Below, piece after piece: positions 51,547 through 61,071 of a DNA stretch of 64,000 nucleotides. A program made the position numbers and the translations under genes. Source of the DNA: Marisediminitalea oceani (GTDB taxonomy: Bacteria > Pseudomonadota > Gammaproteobacteria > Enterobacterales > Alteromonadaceae); contig NZ_RCUA01000081.1 of NCBI RefSeq assembly GCF_003731635.1, forward strand, positions 1 to 64,000, in the 5' to 3' direction. The notes under the pieces were generated by a model. The model saw nothing but the letters and a program-made list of their open reading frames with translations, did no database searches and was not told the DNA's origin. Position 1 is the stretch's first letter. Each line of letters starts with the position of its first letter.

Positions 51547-52350
51547 TTATATTCCCATAGAATATCTCAATGCTCTAAACCCTTTAACATAAAATCTTAA
51601 GAACATACTGTAAATTTTACTTGGCTTAATATTTGCTGCATTCCATTTTTGTCGCATTCTTGCATGATCAGCAATCCTAAATTCTTCGTGCTTATTCGTA
51701 CCACTGATAGATTGTGAGTGAACACGAAATTTAGCGAGGATCCCACTCACTCTTTTAGCCTTGTAGCCTTTAATAAATGCATCAACAAAAAATTCACCAT
51801 CCCAACTTGTTCGGTTGCTTTCTTCAAAACCACCAATTGTGTTAAATACCTCAGCTTTACAGCAAGACGCTTGCTGAGGTATGGCACTTGCTCCACTAGC
51901 ATAGATAATCTTTGATACAGGACCAGACAGGAATTTTGTCACAGACCTTCCAGGCAACGTTGCGGGCTTCCCTTTTTCATCAATTATCTCAATATCTCCA
52001 TAAACAATATCAACTCCCGGGTTTTTATTAAAAGTATTAACCCATGTTTCAACAGCATTATTATTCAAAACATCGTCGGAGTTAATATAAGCATGCAACT
52101 CACCTGTAGCAACTCTAAACGCTGCATTTAAAGCGGCAGCAGCTCCACCATCAGGTCCAATATTTATAAAAGATAAATGCTCTCTATACTTTTCAATTAT
52201 TTCAACACTTCCATCAGTTGAACCACCATCAAAAATAATATATTCAATATTTTTATAAGTTTGTCCAATTACTGAAAGAATTGTTTCCTCTAAAAATTCT
52301 GCCTGATTGTATGAGATGGTAACAATTGAAACTAATGGTTTTTTGTTCAT
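51547..52350 (-). CDS. Family 2 glycosyltransferase
   Basis: A 267-residue GT-A transferase. The pattern PLVSIVTISYNQAEFLEETILSV (residues 4-26), FDGGSTDGSVEII and the metal-binding YINSDDV (about residue 91-97) is classic. GFEESNRTSWDGEFFVDAF is the ED-x acceptor region. No membrane helix. It overlaps the beta-propeller gene upstream by 4 bases. Confidence 0.92.
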   Translation of the reverse strand: MNKKPLVSIVTISYNQAEFLEETILSVIGQTYKNIEYIIFDGGSTDGSVEIIEKYREHLSFINIGPDGGAAAALNAAFRVATGELHAYINSDDVLNNNAVETWVNTFNKNPGVDIVYGDIEIIDEKGKPATLPGRSVTKFLSGPVSKIIYASGASAIPQQASCCKAEVFNTIGGFEESNRTSWDGEFFVDAFIKGYKAKRVSGILAKFRVHSQSISGTNKHEEFRIADHARMRQKWNAANIKPSKIYSMFLRFYVKGFRALRYSMGI

Positions 52351-53690
52351 GCATTTATCTCCTTATTGACATCAACTATATAGACATTTCTTCGGCCTTC
52401 GTGGTTTGAGTCAATAGCAAAATAACTACCATCACTTTTCCATCTTGGATGAAAATCACAATGGATACCACTTCTAGAATAGACAAAATGCTTCTTAGAG
52501 AATTTACTCATCATGTTTTTATCTGTATATGACAGGATGCTGCCGTAATTTTTATCAGAGGGCGCTAACGAGCATTGTGCTAATTTTCCAAGATTATGAA
52601 GTTCATCAGATTTACAGTCTAAAATAAGTAATTCCCTTTCCCATTTCTCATTAGGATAAGTGTCCGTTAAAAGTAAATCCCTGTTTAATGGACTGAAAGA
52701 TGGATGCCCATCTCCAACGGGTAATTTTTCAGAAAATTTTGTTGTCGAAAATTTGTTGTTTTTTGATACAACTTTGTAAAACCCTTGTGGAATGATTTTT
52801 TTACCCAAAACCTTTCTAGCTATAGGCTTAATCATTTGGAGCATAGTTGGTAAAAAAGGAATTGTCTGTAATGAAGAGCTAGAACGAAGTGATTGAGCCT
52901 TTGAGACCGGCTTACCCCATATAAGAATAGATTCATCATCAATCCAGTCGAAATGTGACATAAACCCCTCATCCCATACTCCAGCGTTATGCCCATCACT
53001 ATCACTAATAATCAATCTAGTCTGAATACCACCGTCAGGTAACCAATAACGATGGAGGAAACAAATCTTACTTCCGTTTGGTGAAGGAAGAATATGAGTA
53101 ACATAATGATCCGTTTCTTCGAGTACTGCGGAGTTACCCTTTAACATTGTAATATCATAGAGAGACAGAATTAGCTCAGACTTCCCAGAATCTAAATCAG
53201 TTTTCCAAATTCCATCATCTTTTGGTTTATGAATTCCTTCAGAAGTATCTTTTACACCAGGATATCCATAGCCTCCTAAGCGATACATTCTTTCGTAATT
53301 CAGCCCATATGAATACTTTTGGCATGGTGATATACAGTTTGTTGGCTTATCACAGAAGTGAACAAGTTGGCCATCAGTATCGACTATTTTTGCTGTAAAT
53401 TTGTTGTCTTGTACTATATTGAAAATAACTAAATCGCTATCTTCATTTCTAACCCAACACTGGCGACCACCTTGTGGAAAATTCCAACAAGTGGTTTTAT
53501 CCAAAACTTGAACAGCACCTGTAGATAAATCAACAGTAACTATCTCCGCATATGAATCATTAGAGGGAATATCTAACAATGAATCGACCCTAATTGCTAA
53601 AAATCTATTCCCATCTGATGACCATGGATCAATATCGTGAAATCCGACTAAATAGTTCCCTTGTTCATTGGTAATTGCTTGTAATTTCAT
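52347..53690 (-). CDS. Beta-propeller (TolB/PD40-like) protein in the EPS locus
   Basis: A 447-residue protein with repeated four-strand blades ending in W/F-D patterns: GNRFLAIRVDSL, HILPSPNGSKICFLHRYWLPDGGIQTRLIISDSDG, HPSFSPLNRDLLLTDTYPNEKWERELLILD and HPRWKSDGSYFAIDSNHEGRRNVYIVDV. The last resembles the blade signature of oligogalacturonate-lyase-type and TolB propellers. No signal peptide, so it is probably cytoplasmic, which is odd for such a fold in this setting. It is coupled to the GT2 gene and may be a lyase, epimerase or scaffold for the polymer. Confidence 0.65.
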   Translation of the reverse strand: MKLQAITNEQGNYLVGFHDIDPWSSDGNRFLAIRVDSLLDIPSNDSYAEIVTVDLSTGAVQVLDKTTCWNFPQGGRQCWVRNEDSDLVIFNIVQDNKFTAKIVDTDGQLVHFCDKPTNCISPCQKYSYGLNYERMYRLGGYGYPGVKDTSEGIHKPKDDGIWKTDLDSGKSELILSLYDITMLKGNSAVLEETDHYVTHILPSPNGSKICFLHRYWLPDGGIQTRLIISDSDGHNAGVWDEGFMSHFDWIDDESILIWGKPVSKAQSLRSSSSLQTIPFLPTMLQMIKPIARKVLGKKIIPQGFYKVVSKNNKFSTTKFSEKLPVGDGHPSFSPLNRDLLLTDTYPNEKWERELLILDCKSDELHNLGKLAQCSLAPSDKNYGSILSYTDKNMMSKFSKKHFVYSRSGIHCDFHPRWKSDGSYFAIDSNHEGRRNVYIVDVNKEINA

Positions 53691-53704
53691 TTGCGCGCTA
53701 AACC

Positions 53705-54658
53705 TTAAAATTCATAGTTATATTGAGTGGCAACGGACTTGACAATCTTCTGGATTATGGAAATTTCCTCTTTACTCAACCTAGATTTCCATTTATCAGC
53801 CGTTTTTTTAACATCCCTTTTTATATAACCTGATCTACCTTTAGTCATATCCTCATTACTATTTGAATTCAAATGACTTTCAAGAAAATCATTAACCTTC
53901 GTAGTACGATTACAACCGACAAAATCAAAAACCTCATCTATAATTTTACTGTTAGCAGCCAAATCTTCCTGCTTTAAAACAAAAGTGTTAGCATTCTCCG
54001 CATAATATCGAAAAGAAAAACCATAAACAATTCGCCACAATAGAGCTGCTTGTTCAACCAAAGTCTTTTTATCTTCAGTAAATTCTTCAATTAATTCTCT
54101 ATCACTTTGAGAGAGCAATTTTAATAAATATTCTTGATTTTTTATATTATTAAAATCAAAACCTCCGCCTCTTCTTTTGATACTTTCAGCAAATGCACAT
54201 GGATGCCTTATACATAAAACAACTTTAAGATTATCATTTTCCTGCAGTTCTTTTGAACTAAATACAAGAAATGGATCTTTATATACAGCTGGCTTTCGAT
54301 ATATGAAAATCTTCAAATTAGTAAAAAAATATTTGCCTACTCTTAAAAAATCATGTAAGGAACGCACTTTCCATAAACGAGTTAAACTTTGAGAGAAAAA
54401 CCTATGGCCATTAGAAAAACCTATCAATTTTTCTCTTAATTCTGAGTATTTAGAATTATCAAAATATTGATACCAGTTTTCTGTATGAATACTGTTATAT
54501 CCTAACGTAGGTTGATAGTTTAGAGGTTCATGAACTACATTAAAACTTGGAGACTTACCAATTATCTGACCAACCAGAGTACTCATAGAATAATGGGTGC
54601 CAGTAACTATTACTGAAGATTTAAATGTATCATTTCCTTTCGCCATATAATTATCCAT
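53705..54658 (-). CDS. Sulfotransferase-family protein
   Basis: A 317-residue protein with the PAPS-binding P-loop-like start SSVIVTGTHYSMSTLVGQIIGKSP (about residues 14-37) and the 3'-phosphate-binding region around VVLCIRHPCAFAESIKRRG (about 148-166). These are the two signatures of sulfotransferases. It has no signal peptide; transfer would occur in the cytoplasm on the lipid-linked repeat unit. A sulfated polymer would fit a marine bacterium. AT-rich, and only 3 bases from the polymerase gene. Confidence 0.78.
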   Translation of the reverse strand: MDNYMAKGNDTFKSSVIVTGTHYSMSTLVGQIIGKSPSFNVVHEPLNYQPTLGYNSIHTENWYQYFDNSKYSELREKLIGFSNGHRFFSQSLTRLWKVRSLHDFLRVGKYFFTNLKIFIYRKPAVYKDPFLVFSSKELQENDNLKVVLCIRHPCAFAESIKRRGGGFDFNNIKNQEYLLKLLSQSDRELIEEFTEDKKTLVEQAALLWRIVYGFSFRYYAENANTFVLKQEDLAANSKIIDEVFDFVGCNRTTKVNDFLESHLNSNSNEDMTKGRSGYIKRDVKKTADKWKSRLSKEEISIIQKIVKSVATQYNYEF

Positions 54659-54661
54659 TTT

Positions 54662-55909
54662 TTAAATTTTTTGTTTAGATTCCGATACAACGATACAAGC
54701 AACAACTATATATATTGCTTCAAAACATCGTCTGACTTGACCAAAAGGAGAAAAGAATATATCCCATAAAAGGGCAAATAATACCAAAAGGCTAAGCGTT
54801 GGGATGGCTTTACTCCCAGGGGTCCCTATAGAATTACCAATGGCCTTCAAAGTAATAAAAAGGATGAAAAACCAGAAAAATGCACCAAAAACTCCATGGT
54901 AAACCCATGCTCCAAATAAGAGTGAATGAGATGGTATCAATAGTTTTTCTCGATTGTCTAAGGCGCTCCAGTGCACCTGTTTACCAAGAGCTTCATTTTG
55001 TGAGAGAAGAATTGTGTAATAGTAAGCACTTTCAGCCCACGATCCGTGTCCCAAAAAAGGGGAGTCTGAAATAGCCTTAAATGACACCAAGCTTTCGGAA
55101 CGGCCAGCTATTATAATATTCACTTCACCGCCAGCTGTTTGTTTTAAGTATTTTACCCTTGCTTCTTCTCCAAATACACCAGCCTGATTCAAGTTGCCAT
55201 ATATGCTTGTTGCAACGGGGAATACCAATACTACTAATCCAATCGTCCCCATCAAAAGTGTTTTCCTTGTTTTTTCTGAGGAGACTTTTAATTGGAAGCC
55301 AGACACCAATCCCGCCAATACGGTTGTCAAAAATAGGGATCGTGCATTTAAAAATAAGTGAACTGGAGCCAAAAAGAGTAGTGCTTTACCTTTGACTTTT
55401 TCCGACTTTACAAAAATACTCAAAATTACAACAGTCAGAATTGTAATCGAAAATCCACCTCCCATTTTCCAGGGCGTTTCAGTTAAATCCTGAGTATATA
55501 ACCCTTCTGAAGCGGTTACCCACTTAAGTATTACAGCCACAGCTGAGCCTATTATTGCTGCTGTATATCGTTCCCGTCTTCCGTTAATTAATACAAAGAA
55601 CACCAACAAATGGAATGCAAAAAAAATGATTGCTGCAGAGCCTTTCATCATATTATTGATACTCGTTTCATTCACAATATCAGATACAACAGCGCTGATT
55701 AACCAAATGAATAGAAGTATTAAAATCGGCTTTAGGTATGGTTGACTGAAATTTAAATTTTTATTCATTAATAATATAGGAGTTAAAATTACTACTGCAA
55801 TATCTGAAAACATTAGTTCCCCGACCAAGTTAACAGTCGGGGTAGTTAAGATAGGCAGCATAAAAAGCACTATATAATATTGATTTAACTTAGGAATACT
55901 AACATTCAT
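54662..55909 (-). CDS. Wzy-type polysaccharide polymerase
   Basis: A 415-residue polytopic membrane protein with about 10-12 helices. The O-antigen ligase/polymerase signature is seen in the loop LGHGSWAESAYYYTIL ... LLIPSHSLLFGAWVYHGVFGAFFWFF (about residues 295-355). Located between Wzx and the sulfotransferase, it is the likely polymerase for this repeat unit. It overlaps the Wzx stop by 4 bases. Confidence 0.8.
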   Translation of the reverse strand: MNVSIPKLNQYYIVLFMLPILTTPTVNLVGELMFSDIAVVILTPILLMNKNLNFSQPYLKPILILLFIWLISAVVSDIVNETSINNMMKGSAAIIFFAFHLLVFFVLINGRRERYTAAIIGSAVAVILKWVTASEGLYTQDLTETPWKMGGGFSITILTVVILSIFVKSEKVKGKALLFLAPVHLFLNARSLFLTTVLAGLVSGFQLKVSSEKTRKTLLMGTIGLVVLVFPVATSIYGNLNQAGVFGEEARVKYLKQTAGGEVNIIIAGRSESLVSFKAISDSPFLGHGSWAESAYYYTILLSQNEALGKQVHWSALDNREKLLIPSHSLLFGAWVYHGVFGAFFWFFILFITLKAIGNSIGTPGSKAIPTLSLLVLFALLWDIFFSPFGQVRRCFEAIYIVVACIVVSESKQKI

Positions 55910-57306
55910 CCTTTCACCAATTTTTTGAAGGTTCTATTGATCAATACTTTTATTTCTTTAATAGGTGGTTTAACAACATTAAGTAAGAATTTGCCTATCG
56001 GTATGTTAATTATCCCTCTTAGGGTCAAAATTGCTAACACCACCATCATTACATCAATAAATACTAAACCTGTTACCACCCCAATTAATCCGTAATAAGG
56101 TGCTAATAGATAAGAAAGCAATAAACCCAAAATAGAAAAAAGTAAATATCCCCACGCTACGGGTCTATGTCGGTTGCTACCAAGTCGAATAGAAGTTGGG
56201 ATTCTCCATAATGATTCTGCAATAACCGCTAGTAGAAGGAAAATTAATAATTCTTTATAAAATACAATTTCACCGTGTGTCCATATTTCAAAAATCCAAC
56301 CGCCAATTAACATCAATACCATTGAGAGTAATAAGGACAACCAAAAAGTAACACTCGAAAGTAAATTAGTCGTAGCTGTTAATAACTCACTGTCTGCCTT
56401 TTTCTGAAGCAGACCAGCTTCAGCGCGTAATGGGATCGCAAAAACTTGTAGTAAAGACGAACTGGTGCGGGACAGTGTTCTGTGAGTTACATACATGGCT
56501 GCTATAACTGGCCCCAAAGTTTTCCCAACCAAGATAACAGAACCTTGAAGTGTTAAAGCTTGAGCGAGTGGCATCAACATCATTTCTAACCCTATTAAAA
56601 AATAAGGCTTCATCGACTCGCCGGCTGGTAGTGTTAAGAAGGGATTAATTGTTTGTTGTAGGCCACTATGTCTCAACACCGTCCACTGAAGAACATATGC
56701 TAAGATAGTCAAAACAAAATAAGACAACGCTACTTCTATAGGAGAACATTTCAACAGGCTAACTAAACACCAAGTAACAAATATTTGTGATATTGATAAT
56801 CCGGTTCGAACTAATAAGCCGATATGAAACTTGCCTTGAACACGTAAACCAGCCAATAGTGACAAGTTATTCTGAGAAACTACAACCGAAAGTGATAAAA
56901 AAATAATAATATAGCTAGCGTCTGTAGATGAAATTAATTTCAGCCCCATCATTTTATCAAGCGGTAAAAGAAATGCAGCGATACAAATAATTAAAGCAAT
57001 AAATAATGACCAACGCTGGAAGCACACCGAATAGCGGTTAAAGAAATCTTGAACTTCTTTAGGCGAACTTTCAGAAGATCTTTTAGCCAATTCATTAGAG
57101 CCTGCATCTATAAACCCAAAATCAGTCAGCGCTAAAAAAGTAGGAATGGCAGTAATCATAAGCCATTCTCCAAATAACTCTGGAGACCAATAAGCCAATA
57201 ATATAGGTACTATTAATAATTGATTTCCGATTCGAGCTACGATACCAAGCACATTAGCTGAGCTTGATTTAATTATTCGATTTTTTAAAGGAGATGAATT
57301 TTTCAT
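55906..57306 (-). CDS. Wzx-type polysaccharide flippase
   Basis: A 466-residue membrane protein of the MOP superfamily with 12-14 helices. Typical elements are VLGIVARIGNQLLIVPILLAYW (helix 1), ALTDFGFIDAGSNELA (about 62-77) and the basic loop IPLRAEAGLLQKKAD (about 300). It would move lipid-linked repeat units across the inner membrane. The ATG overlaps the stop of the broken glycosyltransferase gene upstream (TAATG), so loss of that gene's frame could affect its translation. Confidence 0.88.
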   Translation of the reverse strand: MKNSSPLKNRIIKSSSANVLGIVARIGNQLLIVPILLAYWSPELFGEWLMITAIPTFLALTDFGFIDAGSNELAKRSSESSPKEVQDFFNRYSVCFQRWSLFIALIICIAAFLLPLDKMMGLKLISSTDASYIIIFLSLSVVVSQNNLSLLAGLRVQGKFHIGLLVRTGLSISQIFVTWCLVSLLKCSPIEVALSYFVLTILAYVLQWTVLRHSGLQQTINPFLTLPAGESMKPYFLIGLEMMLMPLAQALTLQGSVILVGKTLGPVIAAMYVTHRTLSRTSSSLLQVFAIPLRAEAGLLQKKADSELLTATTNLLSSVTFWLSLLLSMVLMLIGGWIFEIWTHGEIVFYKELLIFLLLAVIAESLWRIPTSIRLGSNRHRPVAWGYLLFSILGLLLSYLLAPYYGLIGVVTGLVFIDVMMVVLAILTLRGIINIPIGKFLLNVVKPPIKEIKVLINRTFKKLVKG

Positions 57307-58615
57307 TAGTTACGACTCAGATAACTGTTAACGTATGTATCAAAGTCACTACTAAGCAATGTCCCTTCAACTAAATAAGATTGAACTGCTGTTCGCTCTC
57401 TTAAATGACTATTTTGATTTCTAGCTATTATTGGTATTTTGTCAACATATTTGAGGATTACAGCAACAACTGCGTAGCCGCTACTTCTGCAACTTTGCTG
57501 GACGAAAGTTCTTGTAGCTAGCAATATGTACTGTTCTATAAATATACAATAATATTTTTGATTCCATACCGTGGAGTTTCCATTTCCCTCTGCACGAGAT
57601 GGAAACGCAAACACATTAGATTTCGACATAAATGTTGCAAGAGCCTTGTGCGAGAGCATTCCATGATAAGTAACGTGAGATTCTGCCAGCAGATTTAAAT
57701 GCCTAGCTTTCGATTCTTCAGGAAATGCACCGGCCCAGTGTAACTCAAACCCACGCTCTGGGAGACTAAGTACGTCAGCTTGTAATTCGTCAAGGCCTTT
57801 TTTTTGCTCAATATCCCCAGCGAATAAAAACCTTAGAGGCCTGCTTAATTCTGGTGAATGGTAATCTCGATAAGTAGCAAGAGAATCAAAAAACATTTCT
57901 TCTAAGCCGTGGTAAATCGCAGCCAATTCTTTTTTTGAAGACCATGAATTTAAATGTACACTCTACAAAATCAGGATTAACAACAATATAAGCCGCTTTT
58001 ATATCATCACATACTGCTCCCCATATGCCATCAGACATACGTGGAAGTTCATCTGGGAATACGCCATTATTTTCGATTAATACATTAATTAGACAAGGAT
58101 GAACAATTGAATGATTACAAATCAACTTCTTGCCTAAGCTTTTTGACAAAGGAATTAAGGACTGACTAAAACCAGCTCTAATATGATAGATATTGGCGCC
58201 AGATTTAGCAGCACTAGAGAGCATTTTTTGCCCTTTCGCCGTGAATTTCGAATTCCTTTATCGCTAGTTTTTCTATATCAAAACCAAATATACTTAATGT
58301 ACCAGCAAATAAACTTAAAGTTTCAATGTTTCCGCATCGGTAAATACGTTCAAGTGGTATTTTTTCCTCAGGATTCACAAACCGGAGCAACTTATTTGAT
58401 TTTTTGAAATTCCAACAATTTAGAATTGATTGCTCAATTAATGCATGCCCTCCCCCACATATTAATCCTGCAAGTCTACCTCGTTGTTCCATTTCTGCCG
58501 CTGTAAACAACATACGGAAGTTCTTGTATCCAGAATAGGTTACTTCGTCAGTTTTAAATTTGCTGTTTGGACTTCTCAACACTATTACTTCCTCTGAGCA
58601 CCTTTTACAGCGCAC
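57306..58615 (-). pseudogene. Glycosyltransferase gene broken by frameshifts
   Basis: Three overlapping frames together look like one GT4 enzyme of about 430 residues. The N-terminal part (58214-58615) ends EIHGERAKNAL. The middle (57886-58224) carries SGANIYHIRAGFSQSLIPLSK. The C-terminal part (57306-57926) carries LRFLFAGDIEQKKGLDEL and VFAFPSRAEGNGNST. The middle-to-last shift falls at an A7 run (minus strand, 57931-57937): with six As it would read FKKELAAIYHGLEEMFF without interruption. The other shift lies near an A6 run at about 58223-58228. Beyond SRAEG the sequence loses the normal EAMACG site, so there is further decay. The reading frame at the C-terminus stays open to the wzx start. 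Confidence 0.8.
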
Positions 58616-58693
58616 AAAAATCAGATTTTTTCGCGAATTTGCAATTATTTCTGAACATATTATTCTTATCTATATGAAGATCGCTATAATTAA

Positions 58694-60094
58694 TTAGTAA
58701 GCATTATTACCCACAAACCCTTTAAAGAAAGTAAAAATAACTATCTTAAAGTCGAGCCACAGCGACCAGTTTTTAATGTATTCCAGGTCGTACTGGATAC
58801 GCATCTGCATTTTATCGATGGTGTCTGTTTCACCGCGCCAGCCATTTACCTGAGCCCAGCCAGTAATGCCTGGCTTAATGCGGTGGCGGAGCATGTAGTA
58901 CTCAACCTTTTTACGGTACATTTCGTTGTGAGCTACTGCATGGGGCCTTGGGCCTACAACGGACATAGTGCCTTGTAACACGTTGATAAACTGCGGTAGT
59001 TCATCTAACGATGTCCGGCGCAAGAAGCCGCCGATGGGGGTTAAACGGGAATCGTTTTTGGTGGCTTGTTTCACTTCGTCGCCATCTTCGGTAACTGTCA
59101 TGGTACGGAACTTCCACACTTTGATCTTTTTACCATCCATACCATAACGGTTCTGTTTAAAGATCACCGGGCCACGGGAAGTGAGTTTTACTGCCGCGGC
59201 GATAAACAGCATTGGTACAGCTATTACCGCGAGGATAGCTGAGGCGAGGATAATATCTTCCACCCGCTTTAAGAAGTTCATTGCGCCTTTCATGGGCGAG
59301 TCGAACACACTTACGGTTTGCAGTTCACCAACATTACAAATACGAGAGTGCAGCAGGTTGTAAACGAAGAAATTGGGTACCAAGTGCACTTGAGCAGGTG
59401 TATCGCCTAATACGCGCAGAATTTGCTCTATGCGGCGATTCGCTGTCATGGGCAGGGAGATAAATACCATGTCTACCTTGCCGCTATTTACATCATCATA
59501 AAGCTCGTTGATTTTGCCCTGCAGTTCCAAACCGTCTGGTATGGTGAGCCGTTCAGGTGCGCGATCGTCATACACGCCGAGTACGTTATAACCGATTTCT
59601 GGCGTATTGCAGATTTCTTTAGCCAGTTCTCTAGCCGTATCATTGGCACCGATGATAGCTACCGAACGGGTATTGAAACCATTTTTACGAATGCGGAACA
59701 GAAAGTAGCGGAAGGTGGCTCGCCAGACGCAAGAAGTAATCCAGCTGAGGCTGAACCACAGCGTGATTACTACGCGGGAAAAGTCGTCAGATGTTTTTGA
59801 AATGAACATCCAGCCCACTACCACCGAAATCATCAATAAGTGGCTCATACTCGCCACAAAGAGGATTTCTTTCATGGAGCCCGCCCGCCAGGAGCGATAC
59901 AACCACAGCATTTCGGCACTGAATAAGAACGCCACACAGGCGATTAGCCCAATCAGGTAATAGTGCATGGTTAGCGGAATGCCATACAGTTGTGCGGACA
60001 ACAGCAAGCACACCTGAATGATCAATAGGTCTAGAAAACGGTACAGTACCGCAAACTGATTTACGTTATTTCGAACAAAGCCTTTTTTACCCAT
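58694..60094 (-). CDS. wcaJ: Undecaprenyl-phosphate glucose phosphotransferase (WcaJ-like)
   Basis: A 466-residue initiating enzyme that puts the first sugar phosphate on undecaprenyl phosphate. Four N-terminal helices (about 15-115) are followed by a CoA-binding-like domain (RSVAIIGANDTARELAKEICNTPEIGYNVLGVYDDR, about 140-175) and the transferase domain. Signature segments are SRGPVIFKQNRYGMDGKKIKVWKFRTM (about 305-330) and RRTSLDELPQFINVLQGTMSVVGPRPHA (about 360-387). It is the first gene of the long minus-strand operon. Length and domains match WcaJ. Confidence 0.92.
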   Translation of the reverse strand: MGKKGFVRNNVNQFAVLYRFLDLLIIQVCLLLSAQLYGIPLTMHYYLIGLIACVAFLFSAEMLWLYRSWRAGSMKEILFVASMSHLLMISVVVGWMFISKTSDDFSRVVITLWFSLSWITSCVWRATFRYFLFRIRKNGFNTRSVAIIGANDTARELAKEICNTPEIGYNVLGVYDDRAPERLTIPDGLELQGKINELYDDVNSGKVDMVFISLPMTANRRIEQILRVLGDTPAQVHLVPNFFVYNLLHSRICNVGELQTVSVFDSPMKGAMNFLKRVEDIILASAILAVIAVPMLFIAAAVKLTSRGPVIFKQNRYGMDGKKIKVWKFRTMTVTEDGDEVKQATKNDSRLTPIGGFLRRTSLDELPQFINVLQGTMSVVGPRPHAVAHNEMYRKKVEYYMLRHRIKPGITGWAQVNGWRGETDTIDKMQMRIQYDLEYIKNWSLWLDFKIVIFTFFKGFVGNNAY

Positions 60095-60428
60095 TGTGCA
60101 GTTCCTTGCAGTAAAGTTGAGTTTAAAAGCAGATACAGAAAATTGTGGAACGGTTTGTTGTTGTTGGATTCCGTTCTTAACAAACTTTTTAATACATCTA
60201 CAAAAGTTACAGCGTTACATATTTGTAGGCAATATTCATACCGAATAGTCACCTTTAGTATGAGATAGTTTTATGGCTGAAGGTGGAAACCTACATTAAT
60301 TTAACAAGTTACGGAGCGGCTCCGACCTCTTACCTGTTTACTACTTACTCACCTGCTGAGTATGGTATTTATACTATGCGTCAGTATGATTAAAGCCCGC
60401 TTTTTACTTAAAGATTAAGTCAGTTGAT
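60095..60428. other. Promoter/leader region of the EPS operon
   Basis: The gap of 334 bp between wcaJ and the small membrane protein gene has no gene. It probably carries the operon promoter and a long untranslated leader. A 13-base palindrome CGGAGCGGCTCCG is at 60312-60324. I looked for the RfaH/ops element GGCGGTAG of JUMPstart leaders on the minus strand and did not see it. Confidence 0.45.
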
Positions 60429-60851
60429 TTATAATACATTTTGCTTAAACCAGCCCCATATTCCCAGTGAAAAGTGCTCAAACAAATTAATGCCTAGCGC
60501 CGATTTAATGAGGTACAGGATGAGTAGCCCCATTAAGGTAGAAACTAGTATTGCACCAGCAATTAGCGCGATCAGAGTGGTTTTTTTTACATTTATTTCA
60601 CCTCGGGAGAGCTCACGTTTGTCGCGACCGGCCAGAAAAACCCAGAAGAATCGTGTAGTTGTAAAAGGAACTGACACCCTGCCCTTTACGTTAACCGGCA
60701 GCTTTGCTTTATTTTTGCGCAATGCCTCATCGAGGTGCAGCAACTGTTCTTGCGTGTAACTGGTTGCAACGTCTGGCGGCATTTTGCTAAGTAAGCCTTG
60801 CAACTGCCCGGAATAGCCGTGGTATGACGAATAAGATGAATTGGCCTGCAT
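60429..60851 (-). CDS. Small single-pass membrane protein upstream of wcaJ
   Basis: A 140-residue protein with a soluble N-terminus (DVATSYTQEQLLHLDEALRKNK, then a basic segment VPFTTTRFFWVFLAGRDKREL) and one strong membrane helix (TTLIALIAGAILVSTLMGLLILYLI, about 90-114). No family recognised. It runs in the same direction as the EPS operon and precedes it by 334 bp with no terminator seen, so cotranscription is possible. It may be a regulator or an accessory membrane factor. Confidence 0.65.
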   Translation of the reverse strand: MQANSSYSSYHGYSGQLQGLLSKMPPDVATSYTQEQLLHLDEALRKNKAKLPVNVKGRVSVPFTTTRFFWVFLAGRDKRELSRGEINVKKTTLIALIAGAILVSTLMGLLILYLIKSALGINLFEHFSLGIWGWFKQNVL

Positions 60852-61009
60852 GTGTTTGGCTCAGGTAATCGATGATACCGTTTACATTATCGTGCGGATA
60901 ACAAATTGCAATCGCCAGGTGTAAAAGAATCCGGCGCTGTGGTGTTTAAGTCAAAACGAGCAAAACTGGGTTTTACGGTAATTTATGCGCGGTAATGGTG
61001 ATAAACAGA

Positions 61010-61037
61010 ACAAAGCCGCTGTTAACTGCGGCTTTGT
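61010..61037 (-). terminator. Hairpin downstream of the PEP-CTERM gene at 61072
   Basis: A 10-bp stem, ACAAAGCCGC (61010-61019) and GCGGCTTTGT (61028-61037), has an 8-nt loop. On the minus strand it is followed by the weak T-tract TCTGTTTAT and lies 35 bases past the stop codon. Confidence 0.6.
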
Positions 61038-61071
61038 AATAACTTGCAGATAAGCTTGTGGCTTTTTTGAA

